Of a stretch of DNA of 64,000 nucleotides, positions 17,279 through 26,450 are shown in pieces (positions within the stretch are counted from its first letter, which is position 1; each line of letters starts with the position of its first letter). The stretch comes from Streptomyces noursei (lineage in GTDB: Bacteria > Actinomycetota > Actinomycetes > Streptomycetales > Streptomycetaceae): NCBI RefSeq assembly GCF_001646665.1, contig NZ_LWBU01000373.1:334-64333 (forward strand). Reading direction: 5' to 3'. The notes under the pieces are model-generated. The model was not told where the DNA came from. It was given only the letters and a program-made list of their open reading frames with translations, and made no database searches. A program made the position numbers and the translations under genes.

Positions 17279-17710
17279 ATGAACATCCCTTTCCTGGAGG
17301 CCTGGCGCAAGCGGCACGGCGGCGGCCGCGCCCCTTCCGCGGTGGAGCGTGACGCGGAGGGCGTGGCCGACATGCTCGCGGAGTGCGACCTGCTGCGCTC
17401 ACGGGTGCAGGAGTTCGGGGTCCGACTGGACGACACCCCGCGGTCGTTGGAGGCCATCGACCAGCTGCTGCCGCGCTGGCGGGACGACCCCGAGGAGCTG
17501 CCCTGGCTGGGCAACGACGCGGGTCTCTACCTCGGCACGGTGATCGTACGGACGGTGGCGGGCGCGCACTGGTACCTGACGCCGGGCGGCCACCCCGTCG
17601 TCCGGCTGGTCTCCGGCCGGGAGATCCATGTCGTGGAGGCCGGTCTCGACTGGGCGATCAGCGGTTCGCCCGAGCTGTCGCAGATCTACGCGGAGGCTGC
17701 CGAGGGGTAG
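17279..17710 (+). CDS. DUF6278-type conserved actinobacterial protein
   Basis: 143-aa soluble acidic protein (MNIPFLEAWRKRHGG start). Sequence pattern SLEAIDQLLPRWRDDP, then GLYLGTVIVRTVAGAHWYL, matches a family I remember from Streptomyces as DUF6278; function unknown. It often follows xthA in these genomes as far as I recall. No signal peptide or membrane segment. Confidence 0.8.
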   Translation: MNIPFLEAWRKRHGGGRAPSAVERDAEGVADMLAECDLLRSRVQEFGVRLDDTPRSLEAIDQLLPRWRDDPEELPWLGNDAGLYLGTVIVRTVAGAHWYLTPGGHPVVRLVSGREIHVVEAGLDWAISGSPELSQIYAEAAEG

Positions 17711-18041
17711 TACCGGTTGGGGTGGTTATACGGCTTATGCCGCCTTTATGCGTGTCGGCGGTCCGAAGTCCCTTTCGTGGCTGGATAGTTTGCGCTGACC
17801 TCGACACAGCCGGGAAGGGGCGGGACAGCGTATGGCCGTGGCAGGACGCGGACCATGACCCGGCCGGCCGGAGGGCGGCGGAGCCGCCCCGGAACCGGGG
17901 CGGCGGACACCGGACCGGCGGCCGCGGCGACGCTGCCGCCCGGACGCCCCCGTGCGCCCCTGCGGGACGCGGAGGGCGCACGGCGGCGGGTCGGGGTGCC
18001 GGAACACCGAGGGGACGGGCCCGACCGGCGGCGGCCGGAGA
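17711..18041. other. 331-bp intergenic region between convergent genes
   Basis: Apart from the hairpin at 17883-17904 I see no gene here. Open frames crossing it have no plausible start or conserved pattern. The left part (17715-17800) is less GC-rich and contains CTTATGCCGCCTTTATG-like words that could be a remnant or promoter, but nothing definite. Confidence 0.5.
17883..17904. terminator. Hairpin terminator between convergent genes
   Basis: GCCGCCCCGG AA CCGGGGCGGC, a perfect 10-bp inverted repeat with a minimal loop, between the converging DUF6278 and esterase genes. Confidence 0.5.
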
Positions 18042-19616
18042 TCACTTCTCGCGCAGCGGGACCGACACGTACGACGGGTCGGACGACGGCGAGGAGAAGG
18101 TCAGCCGCGCGCCGGACGGGTTGTGCTCGATGTAGAGCGGGTCGACGGTGTCGACGACCAGCGCGAGCCGGTGGCCGGCCGGGACGTCGTAGGACGTGGA
18201 GAACAGCTCCAGGTCCACGGCGAACGGCCGGCCCGGCGTCCTGTCGTGGAAGGTGTACGGCGCGTTGGTCACCAGTTTGCCGACGCCGAGCGGGCCCACG
18301 TCGTAGAGGTAGGCGACCAGGGTGCCGCTCGACGCGGTGCTGGTGACGGTGGTGTGCAGCTTCGCCGTGCCCCGCACGCGCTGGACGGAGCCGTACCGCT
18401 CGGACTGCCAGACGGCCGCGAAGGACCGGGGGAGGAGCGGGATGGAGGCCATGGGGGGCAGCTTGAGGAACTGGTCCAGGGTGCTGGAGAGCATGACGAT
18501 GCCGCCGTTGGCGCCGGAGTCGACGTTGGCGTACACCTTCTGCGCGTCGGCGAGCGCGATCTTGCGCTCGGTCGCGCCGACGGACTTCCAGTCGGGGTAG
18601 CCCTCGTACGCCCCGGACGTACGGGACTTGAGCTGGACCGGCTGCTCCCGGTCGATGCCGTTGTCGACGCCCTTGAGATGGTGGTCGAACCAGCGGTGGG
18701 CGTTGGTCCAGGTGTCGTTGGGCAGGCCGAGCAGGCCGGTCGCCTCGGCGGTGGCGTGGTCGCCGGGGCGGAACTCGAGGCGCTTGGGGCCGGTGAGCTT
18801 CTCGTAGAAGGAGGCGTACTGGTTGGGCGGGAAGATGGTGTCGCCCCAGGCGTTGCCCAGCATGATCGCGGTGCCGTTGGCGTTGATCCGGTCCAGCTGG
18901 AAGGCGGGGGAGCGCTTGGCGCCCCACGCGATCATCTCGTCCTCCTGGTCGAGGTTGGAGGCGAGGAAGTCCTTGAGGGTCTGCCGGAGTTCGGGGCTCG
19001 GCCGGCCGGTGAGGTAGCCGGTGCCGCCGAGCATCGCGGCGGCCTGGAGGTGCTGCGTGCGGCCGCTGTAGATGGACTCGATGAGGTCGGCCCAGCCGCT
19101 CAGCGCGACGACGGCCTTGATCCGGTCGTCGTGCGCGGCGGCCAGGAGGCTGATGCCCGCGCCGTAGCTGACGCCCGCCATGCCGATCCGCTCGGGGTCG
19201 GCGGGGGTGTTGGCCAGCGCCCAGTCGATGACCTTGGAGGCGTCGGCGACGTCCGGCGGGCCGGCCACCTCGATGTTCCCGCCGGACTCCCAGAAGCCGC
19301 GGGAGTTGTAGCCGACGACGACGTAGCCGGCGTCGGCGAGCTTGCGCGCCTGGGCGAGGTACTCGATCTGCGGCATGGACCAGCTCGTCGGCAGCACGAT
19401 CACCGGGTAGCGGCGCGTCCCGTCGGACCCCGCCGGGGTGACGACGTTGGCCTTCAGTACGGTGCCGCCGTCGCCGGCGATGTCGACGAACCGTATACCG
19501 GCCGCCCCGTCGGTGGCCGCGGCCGCGGGGGCGAACCCCAGGGCCGTTCCGGCCAGAAGGGCGGCCGAGACGGCGCCGGTGGTCGTCGTACGCAGGACAG
19601 TGTGCCGCTTCGCCAC
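18042..19616 (-). CDS. Secreted CocE/NonD-family alpha/beta hydrolase
   Basis: 524-aa extracellular hydrolase of the X-Pro dipeptidyl-peptidase (S15)/CocE type. A signal peptide (AKRHTVLRTTTTG, cleavage after about residue 33) is followed by the hydrolase domain with nucleophile in GVSYGAG, and a C-terminal jelly-roll-like domain (LVAYLYDVGPLG, GHRLALVVDTVDPLY). I prefer GTG 19616, which has GGGGGAA 6 nt upstream; ATG 19631 is an alternative adding 5 residues. Two palindromes lie in the promoter region. Substrate could be an ester or a proline-containing peptide. Confidence 0.85.
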   Translation of the reverse strand: MAKRHTVLRTTTTGAVSAALLAGTALGFAPAAAATDGAAGIRFVDIAGDGGTVLKANVVTPAGSDGTRRYPVIVLPTSWSMPQIEYLAQARKLADAGYVVVGYNSRGFWESGGNIEVAGPPDVADASKVIDWALANTPADPERIGMAGVSYGAGISLLAAAHDDRIKAVVALSGWADLIESIYSGRTQHLQAAAMLGGTGYLTGRPSPELRQTLKDFLASNLDQEDEMIAWGAKRSPAFQLDRINANGTAIMLGNAWGDTIFPPNQYASFYEKLTGPKRLEFRPGDHATAEATGLLGLPNDTWTNAHRWFDHHLKGVDNGIDREQPVQLKSRTSGAYEGYPDWKSVGATERKIALADAQKVYANVDSGANGGIVMLSSTLDQFLKLPPMASIPLLPRSFAAVWQSERYGSVQRVRGTAKLHTTVTSTASSGTLVAYLYDVGPLGVGKLVTNAPYTFHDRTPGRPFAVDLELFSTSYDVPAGHRLALVVDTVDPLYIEHNPSGARLTFSSPSSDPSYVSVPLREK

Positions 19617-19676
19617 GGTTCGTTCCCCCATCGCAGTGAGCGCTTGAAAGGTGAACCGAAGAAAAGCACGAGTGGC

Positions 19677-19716
19677 TTACCGCAGGTAACCCGTCGGTAA
19701 GTTACGCAGTAGTAAC
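19677..19716. promoter_or_regulatory. Pair of TetR-like operator palindromes upstream of the CocE hydrolase
   Basis: TTACCGCAGGTAA (19677-19689) has TTACC/GGTAA arms; GTTACGCAGTAGTAAC (19701-19716) has GTTAC/GTAAC arms. Centres are about 25 bp apart. Both lie in the AT-richer gap upstream of the esterase and just beyond the transpeptidase stop. This architecture suggests a dimeric repressor, but no regulator gene is adjacent. Confidence 0.5.
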
Positions 19717-19733
19717 GATTATTGGACGTCGTG

Positions 19734-20918
19734 TCAACGAAGGGCGCTCTTCGCCTGCCAGTCGGCCCAGGACAGGTTCCAGTCGCCGTAGCCGTTGTTG
19801 AGGGCCTGCGTGCCCTTGGCGTCGCCGCCGTCCACCTCGAACGGGTCGCCGACCTGCACCTGCTCGTACACCCAGCGGGCGTCCGGGGTGTCCATGCCGA
19901 TGCAGCCCGAACTCCGGTTGGCGTTGCCCATGTAGCGGGCGTTCCACGGCGCGGCGTGCGCGTACATCCCGGACCAGGTCAGGCGCATCGAGTAGTCGAC
20001 CATCTTGTCGTACGCGTCGCCCAGGCCGACCGTCTCGGAGCGCATGTTGATGGTGCCCTCCTTCGACATCAGCACGGTCCGCCCGCGCCAGGACGCCTTG
20101 TCGCCGCCCGGGGTGCCGCCTGACATCGGGATGTCCCTGACCTCGCGGCCGTCCCGCAGCAACGTCAGCCGGTGGCTGTCCAGATCGACCTTGACCACCT
20201 GGTTCCTGCCTATGGTCACCTTGGTCGTGTAGTCGCGGACGAACCAGCCGCCGTCACCGCCCGAGTCGACGCCGTTCAGCTGCGCGTCGAGGGTGACCTT
20301 GGTGCCCGGCTTCCAGTACTTCTCGGGCCGCCAGTCGACCCGGTCCTTGCCCGACCAGTCCTCCATCCAGCCCCACGAGCCGACCGTGCCGTTCGAGGTC
20401 GTCACCTTGAGGTGCTTCTCCACCTCGGCCTTGTTCTTCACCGGGTGGTCGAAGACGATCGACAGCGGATGGGCGATGCCGACCGTGGTGTTCTTCCCCG
20501 GAGCCAGCGTCAGCTTGTTGACCTTCCCGGCCGCGGCCGTGGCGAAGCCGGCCTCGGCCGTGCCGCCGGCCGCCGACCGCGCCACGACCGTGTACGCGGT
20601 GCCGGGCGCCGCCTTGCGGGTGGACGTCCAGGTGCGGCCGTCGGCCGAGACCTTCCCGGCGAGCGTCCCGCCCTTGGAGTCGCTGACGGTGACCTGCCGC
20701 AGCTCCCCCTCGGCCAGGGTGACCTTCACCGGCTCGCCCGCCCGGGCCTGCTTCCCGGTGAGGTTCACCGTGATCCGGGTGTCGGGCGCGGTGTCCTTCC
20801 CGTCGGCCTTCGCCGGTCCCGCACCGCCCGAGCACGCGGTCAGGGCGGCCGCGGCGAGGACCGCGGTACCGCCCAGGGCGGCGGTGCGGAAGGGGCTGCG
20901 CGGGCGTGTGCGGGTCAC
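19734..20918 (-). CDS. L,D-transpeptidase lipoprotein (YkuD)
   Basis: 394-aa cell-wall cross-linking enzyme. Residues 1-29 form a lipoprotein signal ending in LTAC. Two Ig-like beta domains follow (about 45-130 and 140-240). The YkuD domain ends with the catalytic motif built around HAAPWNARYMG and SSGCIGM, containing the active-site His and Cys; it makes 3-3 peptide cross-links. GTG 20918 follows GGAGG with an 8-nt spacing. Actinobacteria carry several paralogues; this is a full-length one. Confidence 0.93.
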   Translation of the reverse strand: MTRTRPRSPFRTAALGGTAVLAAAALTACSGGAGPAKADGKDTAPDTRITVNLTGKQARAGEPVKVTLAEGELRQVTVSDSKGGTLAGKVSADGRTWTSTRKAAPGTAYTVVARSAAGGTAEAGFATAAAGKVNKLTLAPGKNTTVGIAHPLSIVFDHPVKNKAEVEKHLKVTTSNGTVGSWGWMEDWSGKDRVDWRPEKYWKPGTKVTLDAQLNGVDSGGDGGWFVRDYTTKVTIGRNQVVKVDLDSHRLTLLRDGREVRDIPMSGGTPGGDKASWRGRTVLMSKEGTINMRSETVGLGDAYDKMVDYSMRLTWSGMYAHAAPWNARYMGNANRSSGCIGMDTPDARWVYEQVQVGDPFEVDGGDAKGTQALNNGYGDWNLSWADWQAKSALR

Positions 20919-21022
20919 CTGGAAAACCTCCGATGCGTTCGTTCGTCCCTGGGGGAGAGGGCGATCGGAGGCTTCGGGTTGCCCGGGAGTGCCGGAAATC
21001 TCCGCGCGTGCCGAAGGTGCCG

Positions 21023-21751
21023 CTACGGCACCTCGGCCGCCGGGGCGGTGCGGGCCGCCCGGGTCACGTCGGCCACCAGCTCGACCACGTCGGGACCGTA
21101 CGCCTGCGAATTGACCACCTTCAGCAGCAGGACGAACGAACCGTCGGTCCCGTGCTTCCGCGCCAGCTCCTCGTGGTGCCGGACCAGGTACCGGCTGGCC
21201 GCCTGGTTGGTGATCGCGCGCTGGCCGCAGAAGAGGAACACGGGTCGCGCGCCCTCACCGACGGTGAGCCGGGCGAGGAGGACGTACTCGGTCGTCCCCT
21301 TGTCCATGGCGTAGCGCTCCGTCCCGATGGTGAAGGCGCCGCGCTCGGCGGCCGGCTCCACCTCCGTGTTGACGTCCACGCCCGGGAGCAGGGTCGCCAG
21401 GTGCGCGGCCATCCGGCGGTTCGAGTACGGCCCGCCCAGGCAGAACTCGGTGCGCTCGCCGAACCCCTGCTGCGCGGTGTCGTGGTGCACGATGCGGGCG
21501 TGGGCGCCGCAGTCCTTGACGAGCGCCGACAGCTCCAGCAGCGCGAACACGTCGAAGCGGTGCACCACGCCCTCGCCGCCCGCCTCGCGGTTCACCACCA
21601 GCAGGCACTCGGCGTTCCCCGGCAGCCCGAAGAAGGCCTGCTTGCGGCGGAGGCGGCGGCGCCACAGCGCGGAGCGGGCGAGCCAGCCGAGCGAGGCGCT
21701 GACCCCCGTGGCGATGACGCCGAGCAGGATGTTGAGCAGGTCTTCATACAT
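21023..21751 (-). CDS. Conserved membrane-anchored protein, unknown function
   Basis: 242-aa protein with one N-terminal transmembrane helix (YEDLLNILLGVIATGVSASL), a basic stretch (WRRRLRRK) and a soluble domain with strands such as ECLLVVNREAGG, RPVFLFCGQRAITNQAASRYL and GSFVLLLKVVN. No known domain recognised. ATG 21751 is chosen because it opens directly into the membrane helix. It shares its upstream region with the divergent ggt gene. Confidence 0.75.
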   Translation of the reverse strand: MYEDLLNILLGVIATGVSASLGWLARSALWRRRLRRKQAFFGLPGNAECLLVVNREAGGEGVVHRFDVFALLELSALVKDCGAHARIVHHDTAQQGFGERTEFCLGGPYSNRRMAAHLATLLPGVDVNTEVEPAAERGAFTIGTERYAMDKGTTEYVLLARLTVGEGARPVFLFCGQRAITNQAASRYLVRHHEELARKHGTDGSFVLLLKVVNSQAYGPDVVELVADVTRAARTAPAAEVP

Positions 21752-21855
21752 GGGCGCGCATGGTAGCGGGGGACCGGAACACCGTCCGAGGCGGTCCTGG
21801 CACGGGGCTGCCCGCGAAGTTAGGCTGCCCGGACGGTCGTTGACTGGAGGTACGG

Positions 21856-23664
21856 ATGCGTCGGTCCCACGTACGTAACGTCTCGCTCGCCGCTGTCGCC
21901 GCCACGGTCCTGTCGGTGGGGGCCGCGGCACCGCCGCCCACGGAACGTCCGGCACCCGCCAAGACACCGGTGGCCGTCGGACACGGCGGCGCCGTCGCGA
22001 GCGTGGACCCGGACGCCTCCGCCGCCGGGATCGAGGTGCTGCGGCGCGGCGGCAACGCCGTGGACGCGGCCGTCGCCACCGCCGCCGCCCTCGGGGTCAC
22101 CGAGCCGTACTCGGCGGGCATCGGGGGCGGGGGCTACTTCGTCTACTACGACGCCAGGACCCGCACGGTCCACACCGTCGACGGCCGTGAGACGGCGCCC
22201 CTCTCCGCCGACGAGTCCCTGTTCCTCGGCGAGGACGGCAAGCCCCTTCCCTTCGAGGAGGCCATGACCAGCGGGCTCGGCGTCGGCACCCCGGGCACCC
22301 CCGCCACCTGGGACGCCGCGCTCGACGCCTGGGGCAGCAAGTCGCTGCGGGACCTGCTCAAGCCGGCCGAGCGGCTGGCCCGCGACGGATTCACCGTCGA
22401 CGCCACCTTCCGCGCCCAGACCGCCGCCAACGAGGCCCGGTTCCGCGACTTCCCCGCTTCCGCCGAGCTGTTCCTGCCGGGCGGAGCGCTGCCCGTCGTG
22501 GGATCCGTCATCAGGAACCCGGACCTCGCGCGCACCTACGAGAAGCTGGGCCGGCACGGGGTGGGGGCGCTGTACCACGGCGAACTGGCCCGCGACATCG
22601 TCCGCACCGTGCAGGACCCGCCCGTCCGGGAGGGCGCCACCCGGAAGGTCCGCTCCGGCGACCTCACCGAGCGCGACCTGGCGGTGTACCGCACCAAGCG
22701 GCAGCGCCCCACGAAGATGTCGTACCGCGGCCTCGACGTCTACGGCATGGCCCCCTCCTCGTCGGGCGGCACGACCGTGGGCGAGGCGCTCAACATCCTG
22801 GAGCGTACCGACCTGTCGTCCCTGCCCAAGGCCGGCTACCTGCACCGGTTCATCGAGGCGAGCCGCGTCGCCTTCGCCGACCGGGGCCGGTGGGTCGGCG
22901 ACCCGGCGTTCGAGGACGTCCCGGTCAAGGGGCTGCTGTCGCAGCGGTTCGCCGACTCGCGGGCCTGCCTCATCCGCGACGACGCGGTCCTGAAGAGCCC
23001 TCTCGCACCGGGCGACCCGCGCCGCCCCGTGCCGTGCGCGACGACCGGCAGGGCCGCGCCGACGACGTACGAGGGCGAGAACACCACGCACCTGACGGCG
23101 TCCGACAAGTGGGGCAACGTCGTCGCGTACACCCTCACCATCGAGTCGACCGGCGGCAGCGGCATCACCGTGCCGGGGCGGGGCTTCCTGCTCAACAACG
23201 AGCTGACCGACTTCTCGTTCGCTCCCGCCGACCCGGCCGTGCACGACCCGAACCTGCCCGGGCCCGGCAAGCGCCCCCGCTCCTCCATGTCGCCCACGAT
23301 CGTCCTGGACGACCGTGACCGCCCGGTCCTGGCCCTCGGCTCCCCGGGCGGCGCCACCATCATCACCACCGTGCTCCAGACCCTGACGGGCGTCCTGGAC
23401 CGCGACCTCCCGCTCGTCGAGGCCATCGCCGCCCCGCGCGCGAGCCAGCGCAACCAGGCCACCACGGAACTCGAACCGGCCCTCTACGACAGCCCGCTCC
23501 GCGCGGAGCTGGAAGCCCTGGGCCACGCCTTCCGGCGGAACCCCGAGATCGGTGCCGCCACCGGTGTCCAGCGCCTCCCGGACGGCCGCTGGCTCGCCGC
23601 CGCCGAGAAGACCCGGCGGGGCGGCGGCTCGGCCATGGTGGTCCACCCGGCGGGCCGCCCGTAG
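21856..23664 (+). CDS. ggt: Gamma-glutamyltransferase, secreted
   Basis: 602-aa precursor. A signal peptide covers about residues 1-30; the large subunit begins VAVGHGGAVASVDP. The autoprocessing site is the Thr in ENTTHLTASDKWGN, which becomes the N-terminal nucleophile of the small subunit, followed by a GSGI motif and the SSMSPTIVLDD block. It hydrolyses or transfers gamma-glutamyl groups from glutathione-like substrates outside the cell. ATG 21856 follows GGAGG. A second homologue at 34611 lacks a signal peptide. Confidence 0.94.
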   Translation: MRRSHVRNVSLAAVAATVLSVGAAAPPPTERPAPAKTPVAVGHGGAVASVDPDASAAGIEVLRRGGNAVDAAVATAAALGVTEPYSAGIGGGGYFVYYDARTRTVHTVDGRETAPLSADESLFLGEDGKPLPFEEAMTSGLGVGTPGTPATWDAALDAWGSKSLRDLLKPAERLARDGFTVDATFRAQTAANEARFRDFPASAELFLPGGALPVVGSVIRNPDLARTYEKLGRHGVGALYHGELARDIVRTVQDPPVREGATRKVRSGDLTERDLAVYRTKRQRPTKMSYRGLDVYGMAPSSSGGTTVGEALNILERTDLSSLPKAGYLHRFIEASRVAFADRGRWVGDPAFEDVPVKGLLSQRFADSRACLIRDDAVLKSPLAPGDPRRPVPCATTGRAAPTTYEGENTTHLTASDKWGNVVAYTLTIESTGGSGITVPGRGFLLNNELTDFSFAPADPAVHDPNLPGPGKRPRSSMSPTIVLDDRDRPVLALGSPGGATIITTVLQTLTGVLDRDLPLVEAIAAPRASQRNQATTELEPALYDSPLRAELEALGHAFRRNPEIGAATGVQRLPDGRWLAAAEKTRRGGGSAMVVHPAGRP

Positions 23665-23894
23665 CACGGCCGCCGGCCGACCGGCGCGCACCCGTCCCGC
23701 GCGCCCGGTCGGCCACCGGTCGGCTCGACCGTACGGCCGTACGCCGGCGTCCACCCGCCTCCCGGGGGCCGGTGGGCGCGCCGAGCGGACGCGTACGGCT
23801 CGGCCGCTCCCGATTGCCGCCCCGGTGACGGGCGCGTTCGATGGAAGGGAGGCCCGGCGGACCGCCCGCCGGAGGGAGAAGGGGAGAGGCGACC

Positions 23895-24752
23895 ATGGAC
23901 CTGGTACTGCGTCCCGGACGCGCGGACGACGCCCCGGAGTGCGGCAGGATCTGCTTCGAGGCCTTCGACGGCATCGCCCGGGAGCACGGCTTCCGCTCCG
24001 ACATGCCGGGTCCGGAGGCCGCCGCCGACATGTTCCGGATGGTGTTCGGCCACCCCGGGTTCTACACGGTGGTCGCCGAGCTGGACGGCCGGATCGTCGG
24101 CAGCAACTGCCTCGACGAGCGTTCACCCGTGGCCGGCGTGGGGCCGATCACCGTGGACCCGGCCGTGCAGGACGGCGGCATCGGGCGCCGCCTCATGCAC
24201 GACGTCATGGAGCGGGCGGCCGACCGAGGGGCGCCCGGCATCCGGCTGCTCCAGAGCGGCTACCACTGCCGGTCCTTCGCGCTCTACGCCGGCCTCGGGT
24301 TCGCGTTCCGCGAGACCCTCGCCTGCCTCCAGGGGCCGCCGGTCGGCGGAACGGTCCCCGGGTACGTGGTGCGCGCGGCCACCGACGCCGACCTGGCCGC
24401 CTGCGACGACCTGTGCCGCCGCGTCCACGGCGTCGACCGCGGCGGCGAACTGGCCGACGCGGTCAAGGCGGGCACGGCACGGGTGACCGAGCACGACGGC
24501 CGGATCACCGGATACGCCACCGACCTGTCCTTCTTCGCCCACGCGGTCGGGGAGACCACCGAGGACGTCCGGGCGCTCATCGCCGCGGCGCCGTCCTTCG
24601 GCGGCCCCGGCATCCTCGTCCCGGCGCGCGACAGCGACCTGCTGCGGTGGTGCCTCGGCAACGGGCTCAAGGTGCAGCAGCTCATGAGCCTGATGACCGT
24701 CGGCCTCTACAACGAGCCGGCCGGGGCGTACCTGCCGTCCATCCTGTACTGA
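23895..24752 (+). CDS. GNAT-family acetyltransferase with two GNAT-like halves
   Basis: 285-aa protein. Residues 1-150 form a GNAT domain with the acetyl-CoA loop VQDGGIGRRLM; residues about 155-280 look like a second, degenerate GNAT half. The start at ATG 23895 is preceded by GGAGGGAGAAGGGGAGA. Substrate unknown. In-frame sequence upstream of this start is low-complexity and I do not count it. Confidence 0.85.
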   Translation: MDLVLRPGRADDAPECGRICFEAFDGIAREHGFRSDMPGPEAAADMFRMVFGHPGFYTVVAELDGRIVGSNCLDERSPVAGVGPITVDPAVQDGGIGRRLMHDVMERAADRGAPGIRLLQSGYHCRSFALYAGLGFAFRETLACLQGPPVGGTVPGYVVRAATDADLAACDDLCRRVHGVDRGGELADAVKAGTARVTEHDGRITGYATDLSFFAHAVGETTEDVRALIAAAPSFGGPGILVPARDSDLLRWCLGNGLKVQQLMSLMTVGLYNEPAGAYLPSILY

Positions 24753-24806
24753 GGGTCCGTCCTGTACTGAGGACGGGGCACCCGGTCCTGCCGGGCGCGG
24801 GCTCGC

Positions 24807-25574
24807 TCAGAGCGCCGTCAGTACGCGCGGGCCCCCGGCCGTGATCGCCACCGTGTGCTCCGCGTGGGCCGCCCGGCTGCCGTCCAGGGTGCGCACCGTC
24901 CAGCCGTCGTCGTCCGTGCGGTGGCCGTCGCCACCGCCGCCGATCACCATCGGCTCGATGGCCAGCACCATGCCGTGGCGCAGCAGCATGCCCCGGCCCG
25001 GCCGGCCCTCGTTGGGCACGCCGGGGTCCTCGTGCATCCGCCGCCCCACGCCGTGACCGCCGAACCCGTCCGGGATGCCGTAGCCCGCGGCACGGCACAC
25101 CCGGCCGACGGCGTGCGCGATGTCCCCGATCCGGTTGCCCACGACCGCCGCCGCGATCCCCGCCTCCAGCGCCTCGTCGACCGTGCCGACCAGCCGGGTG
25201 TCGGCGGGGCGGGCCCGTCCGACCGTGAAGCTGACCGCCGCGTCGCCCGCCCAGCCGTCCAGCAGCGCACCGCAGTCGAGGCTCACGAGGTCGCCGTCGC
25301 GCAGCCGGTAACCGTCCGGTATGCCGTGCACCACGGCGTCGTTGACGGACGCGCAGAGCACCGCCGGGAACGGCACCGGAGCCCACTGCGGGCGATAGCC
25401 CAGGAAGGGTGACGCGGCACCCGCCTCGCGCAGCACCTCGCGCGCGACCGCGTCCAGGGACACGAGCGTCGCACCGGGGACGGCCGCGCTCCGTGCCGCC
25501 GCCAGCGCCTTTGCGACGACCCGTCCGGTCGCACGCATGGCCTCCAGGGAGGCATCGGTCTTGATCTCCACCAT
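24807..25574 (-). CDS. map: Methionine aminopeptidase type I
   Basis: 255-aa metalloenzyme removing the initiator Met. Metal-binding segments visible: SLDCGALLDGWAGDAAVSF (two Asp), GGHGVGRRMHEDP (His), and EPMVIGG (Glu). Length fits type I without the N-terminal zinc extension. ATG 25574 has TATAGT 8 nt upstream and no ribosome site, so the message is probably leaderless. It is divergent from an XRE regulator 32 bp away; it is probably an accessory copy in addition to the housekeeping map in the ribosomal region. Confidence 0.93.
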   Translation of the reverse strand: MVEIKTDASLEAMRATGRVVAKALAAARSAAVPGATLVSLDAVAREVLREAGAASPFLGYRPQWAPVPFPAVLCASVNDAVVHGIPDGYRLRDGDLVSLDCGALLDGWAGDAAVSFTVGRARPADTRLVGTVDEALEAGIAAAVVGNRIGDIAHAVGRVCRAAGYGIPDGFGGHGVGRRMHEDPGVPNEGRPGRGMLLRHGMVLAIEPMVIGGGGDGHRTDDDGWTVRTLDGSRAAHAEHTVAITAGGPRVLTAL

Positions 25575-25606
25575 GCCAATTACTATACCGGTATTAGTAT
25601 GGGTTC
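25575..25606. promoter_or_regulatory. Overlapping divergent promoters with ATACCGGTAT palindrome
   Basis: The 32-bp gap holds two -10 boxes facing apart: TATAGT toward map and TAGTAT (25595-25600) toward the XRE gene, each about 6-8 nt from an ATG. ATACCGGTAT (25585-25594) is a perfect palindrome at the centre, extended imperfectly by TACTA/TAGTA arms. A regulator bound here would cover both promoters. Confidence 0.6.
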
Positions 25607-25870
25607 ATGGTTCGTACCCCCCTCACCCCGGAAGAGCGCGAACGCGGCGAGCGCCTCGGCCGGTTGCTGCGCGAAGCGCGCGGCCCGCGCAGCATGGTCG
25701 AGATCGCGGCGGCCGCCGGGCTGTCGGCCGAGACCCTGCGCAAGATCGAGACGGGACGCGCGCCCACGCCCGCCTTCTTCACCGTCGCGGCGCTCGCGGG
25801 CGCGCTGGGCCTGTCGATGGACGACCTGGTCACGCGGTGCGCCCCGGTGCCCCGCAGCGACGCCGCCTAG
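25607..25870 (+). CDS. XRE-family HTH regulator
   Basis: 87-aa protein that is almost entirely a Cro/C1-type helix-turn-helix (RSMVEIAAAAGLSAETLRK, then RAPTPAFFTVAALAGALG). No ligand domain. ATG 25607 lies directly after a TAGTAT -10 box, so it is probably leaderless. It is likely to repress itself and the divergent map gene. Confidence 0.88.
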   Translation: MVRTPLTPEERERGERLGRLLREARGPRSMVEIAAAAGLSAETLRKIETGRAPTPAFFTVAALAGALGLSMDDLVTRCAPVPRSDAA

Positions 25871-26036
25871 GCCGCACGCCGCGAGGCCCGGGCGGCTCGT
25901 GTCGCGGGCGGGCGACGGAGCCGGAGCCGCGCGGCGCCGGGCCCGTCCGCCCCGGCCGGCGGGCGGGGCCGTCCGCTCACCCTCGGCGCCCGCACGGCGC
26001 GGATGGCGCGGATGGCGCGCCGCTGCCGTCATGGCC

Positions 26037-26450
26037 TCAGGCGTGCCCGGCCGAGGCCATCGCCTCCTCCAGGAGGGCGCGCGCCTTGTCCTCCGCCGCG
26101 TCGTACCGGTCCGGGTGGGCGGAGCGCTGGACCTCCTGGGCGGTGGCGCCCGCGCTGAGGTGGGGGGACCGGCGCTCCACCCGGACGGCCCGCTCGAAGA
26201 ACCGCCGGGCCGCGTACGGCACGTGCCTGATCTGCTCCGGGGTGCCCCAGCCCTGGCTGGGGCGCTGCTGGAAGACGCCGAGCGAGTCCTTGTCGCCGCA
26301 GTCGAGGTTGTTCATGTGGGACTCGACCCAGCCGGCCTCGAAGGCGGCCAGCATGACCTTCTCCGAGACCCCGAGGTCGCGGCCCACGGCGTAGACCGTC
26401 CTGGTGACCTCCGGGTCACGGTCCGGGGGGATGTGGCAGGGGGGTGTCAT
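26037..26450 (-). CDS. Small lysozyme/transglycosylase-like protein
   Basis: 137-aa protein whose core AFEAGWVESHMNNLDCG followed by DSLGVFQQRPSQGWG resembles the SLT/lysozyme-like C-terminal region of Streptomyces cell-wall proteins (ES catalytic Glu context, GVFQQ motif). It lacks a signal peptide at the ATG 26450 chosen here; a GTG at 26507 would extend it but is too close to its Shine-Dalgarno. It could be a truncated relative or a cytosolic homologue. Function inferred only from similarity of motif. Confidence 0.65.
   Translation of the reverse strand: MTPPCHIPPDRDPEVTRTVYAVGRDLGVSEKVMLAAFEAGWVESHMNNLDCGDKDSLGVFQQRPSQGWGTPEQIRHVPYAARRFFERAVRVERRSPHLSAGATAQEVQRSAHPDRYDAAEDKARALLEEAMASAGHA

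Noticed and set aside
17711..18041. A small regulatory RNA in the gap between DUF6278 and the CocE hydrolase
   Set aside because: Only a terminator-like hairpin is clear; no promoter-terminator pair of convincing quality was found.
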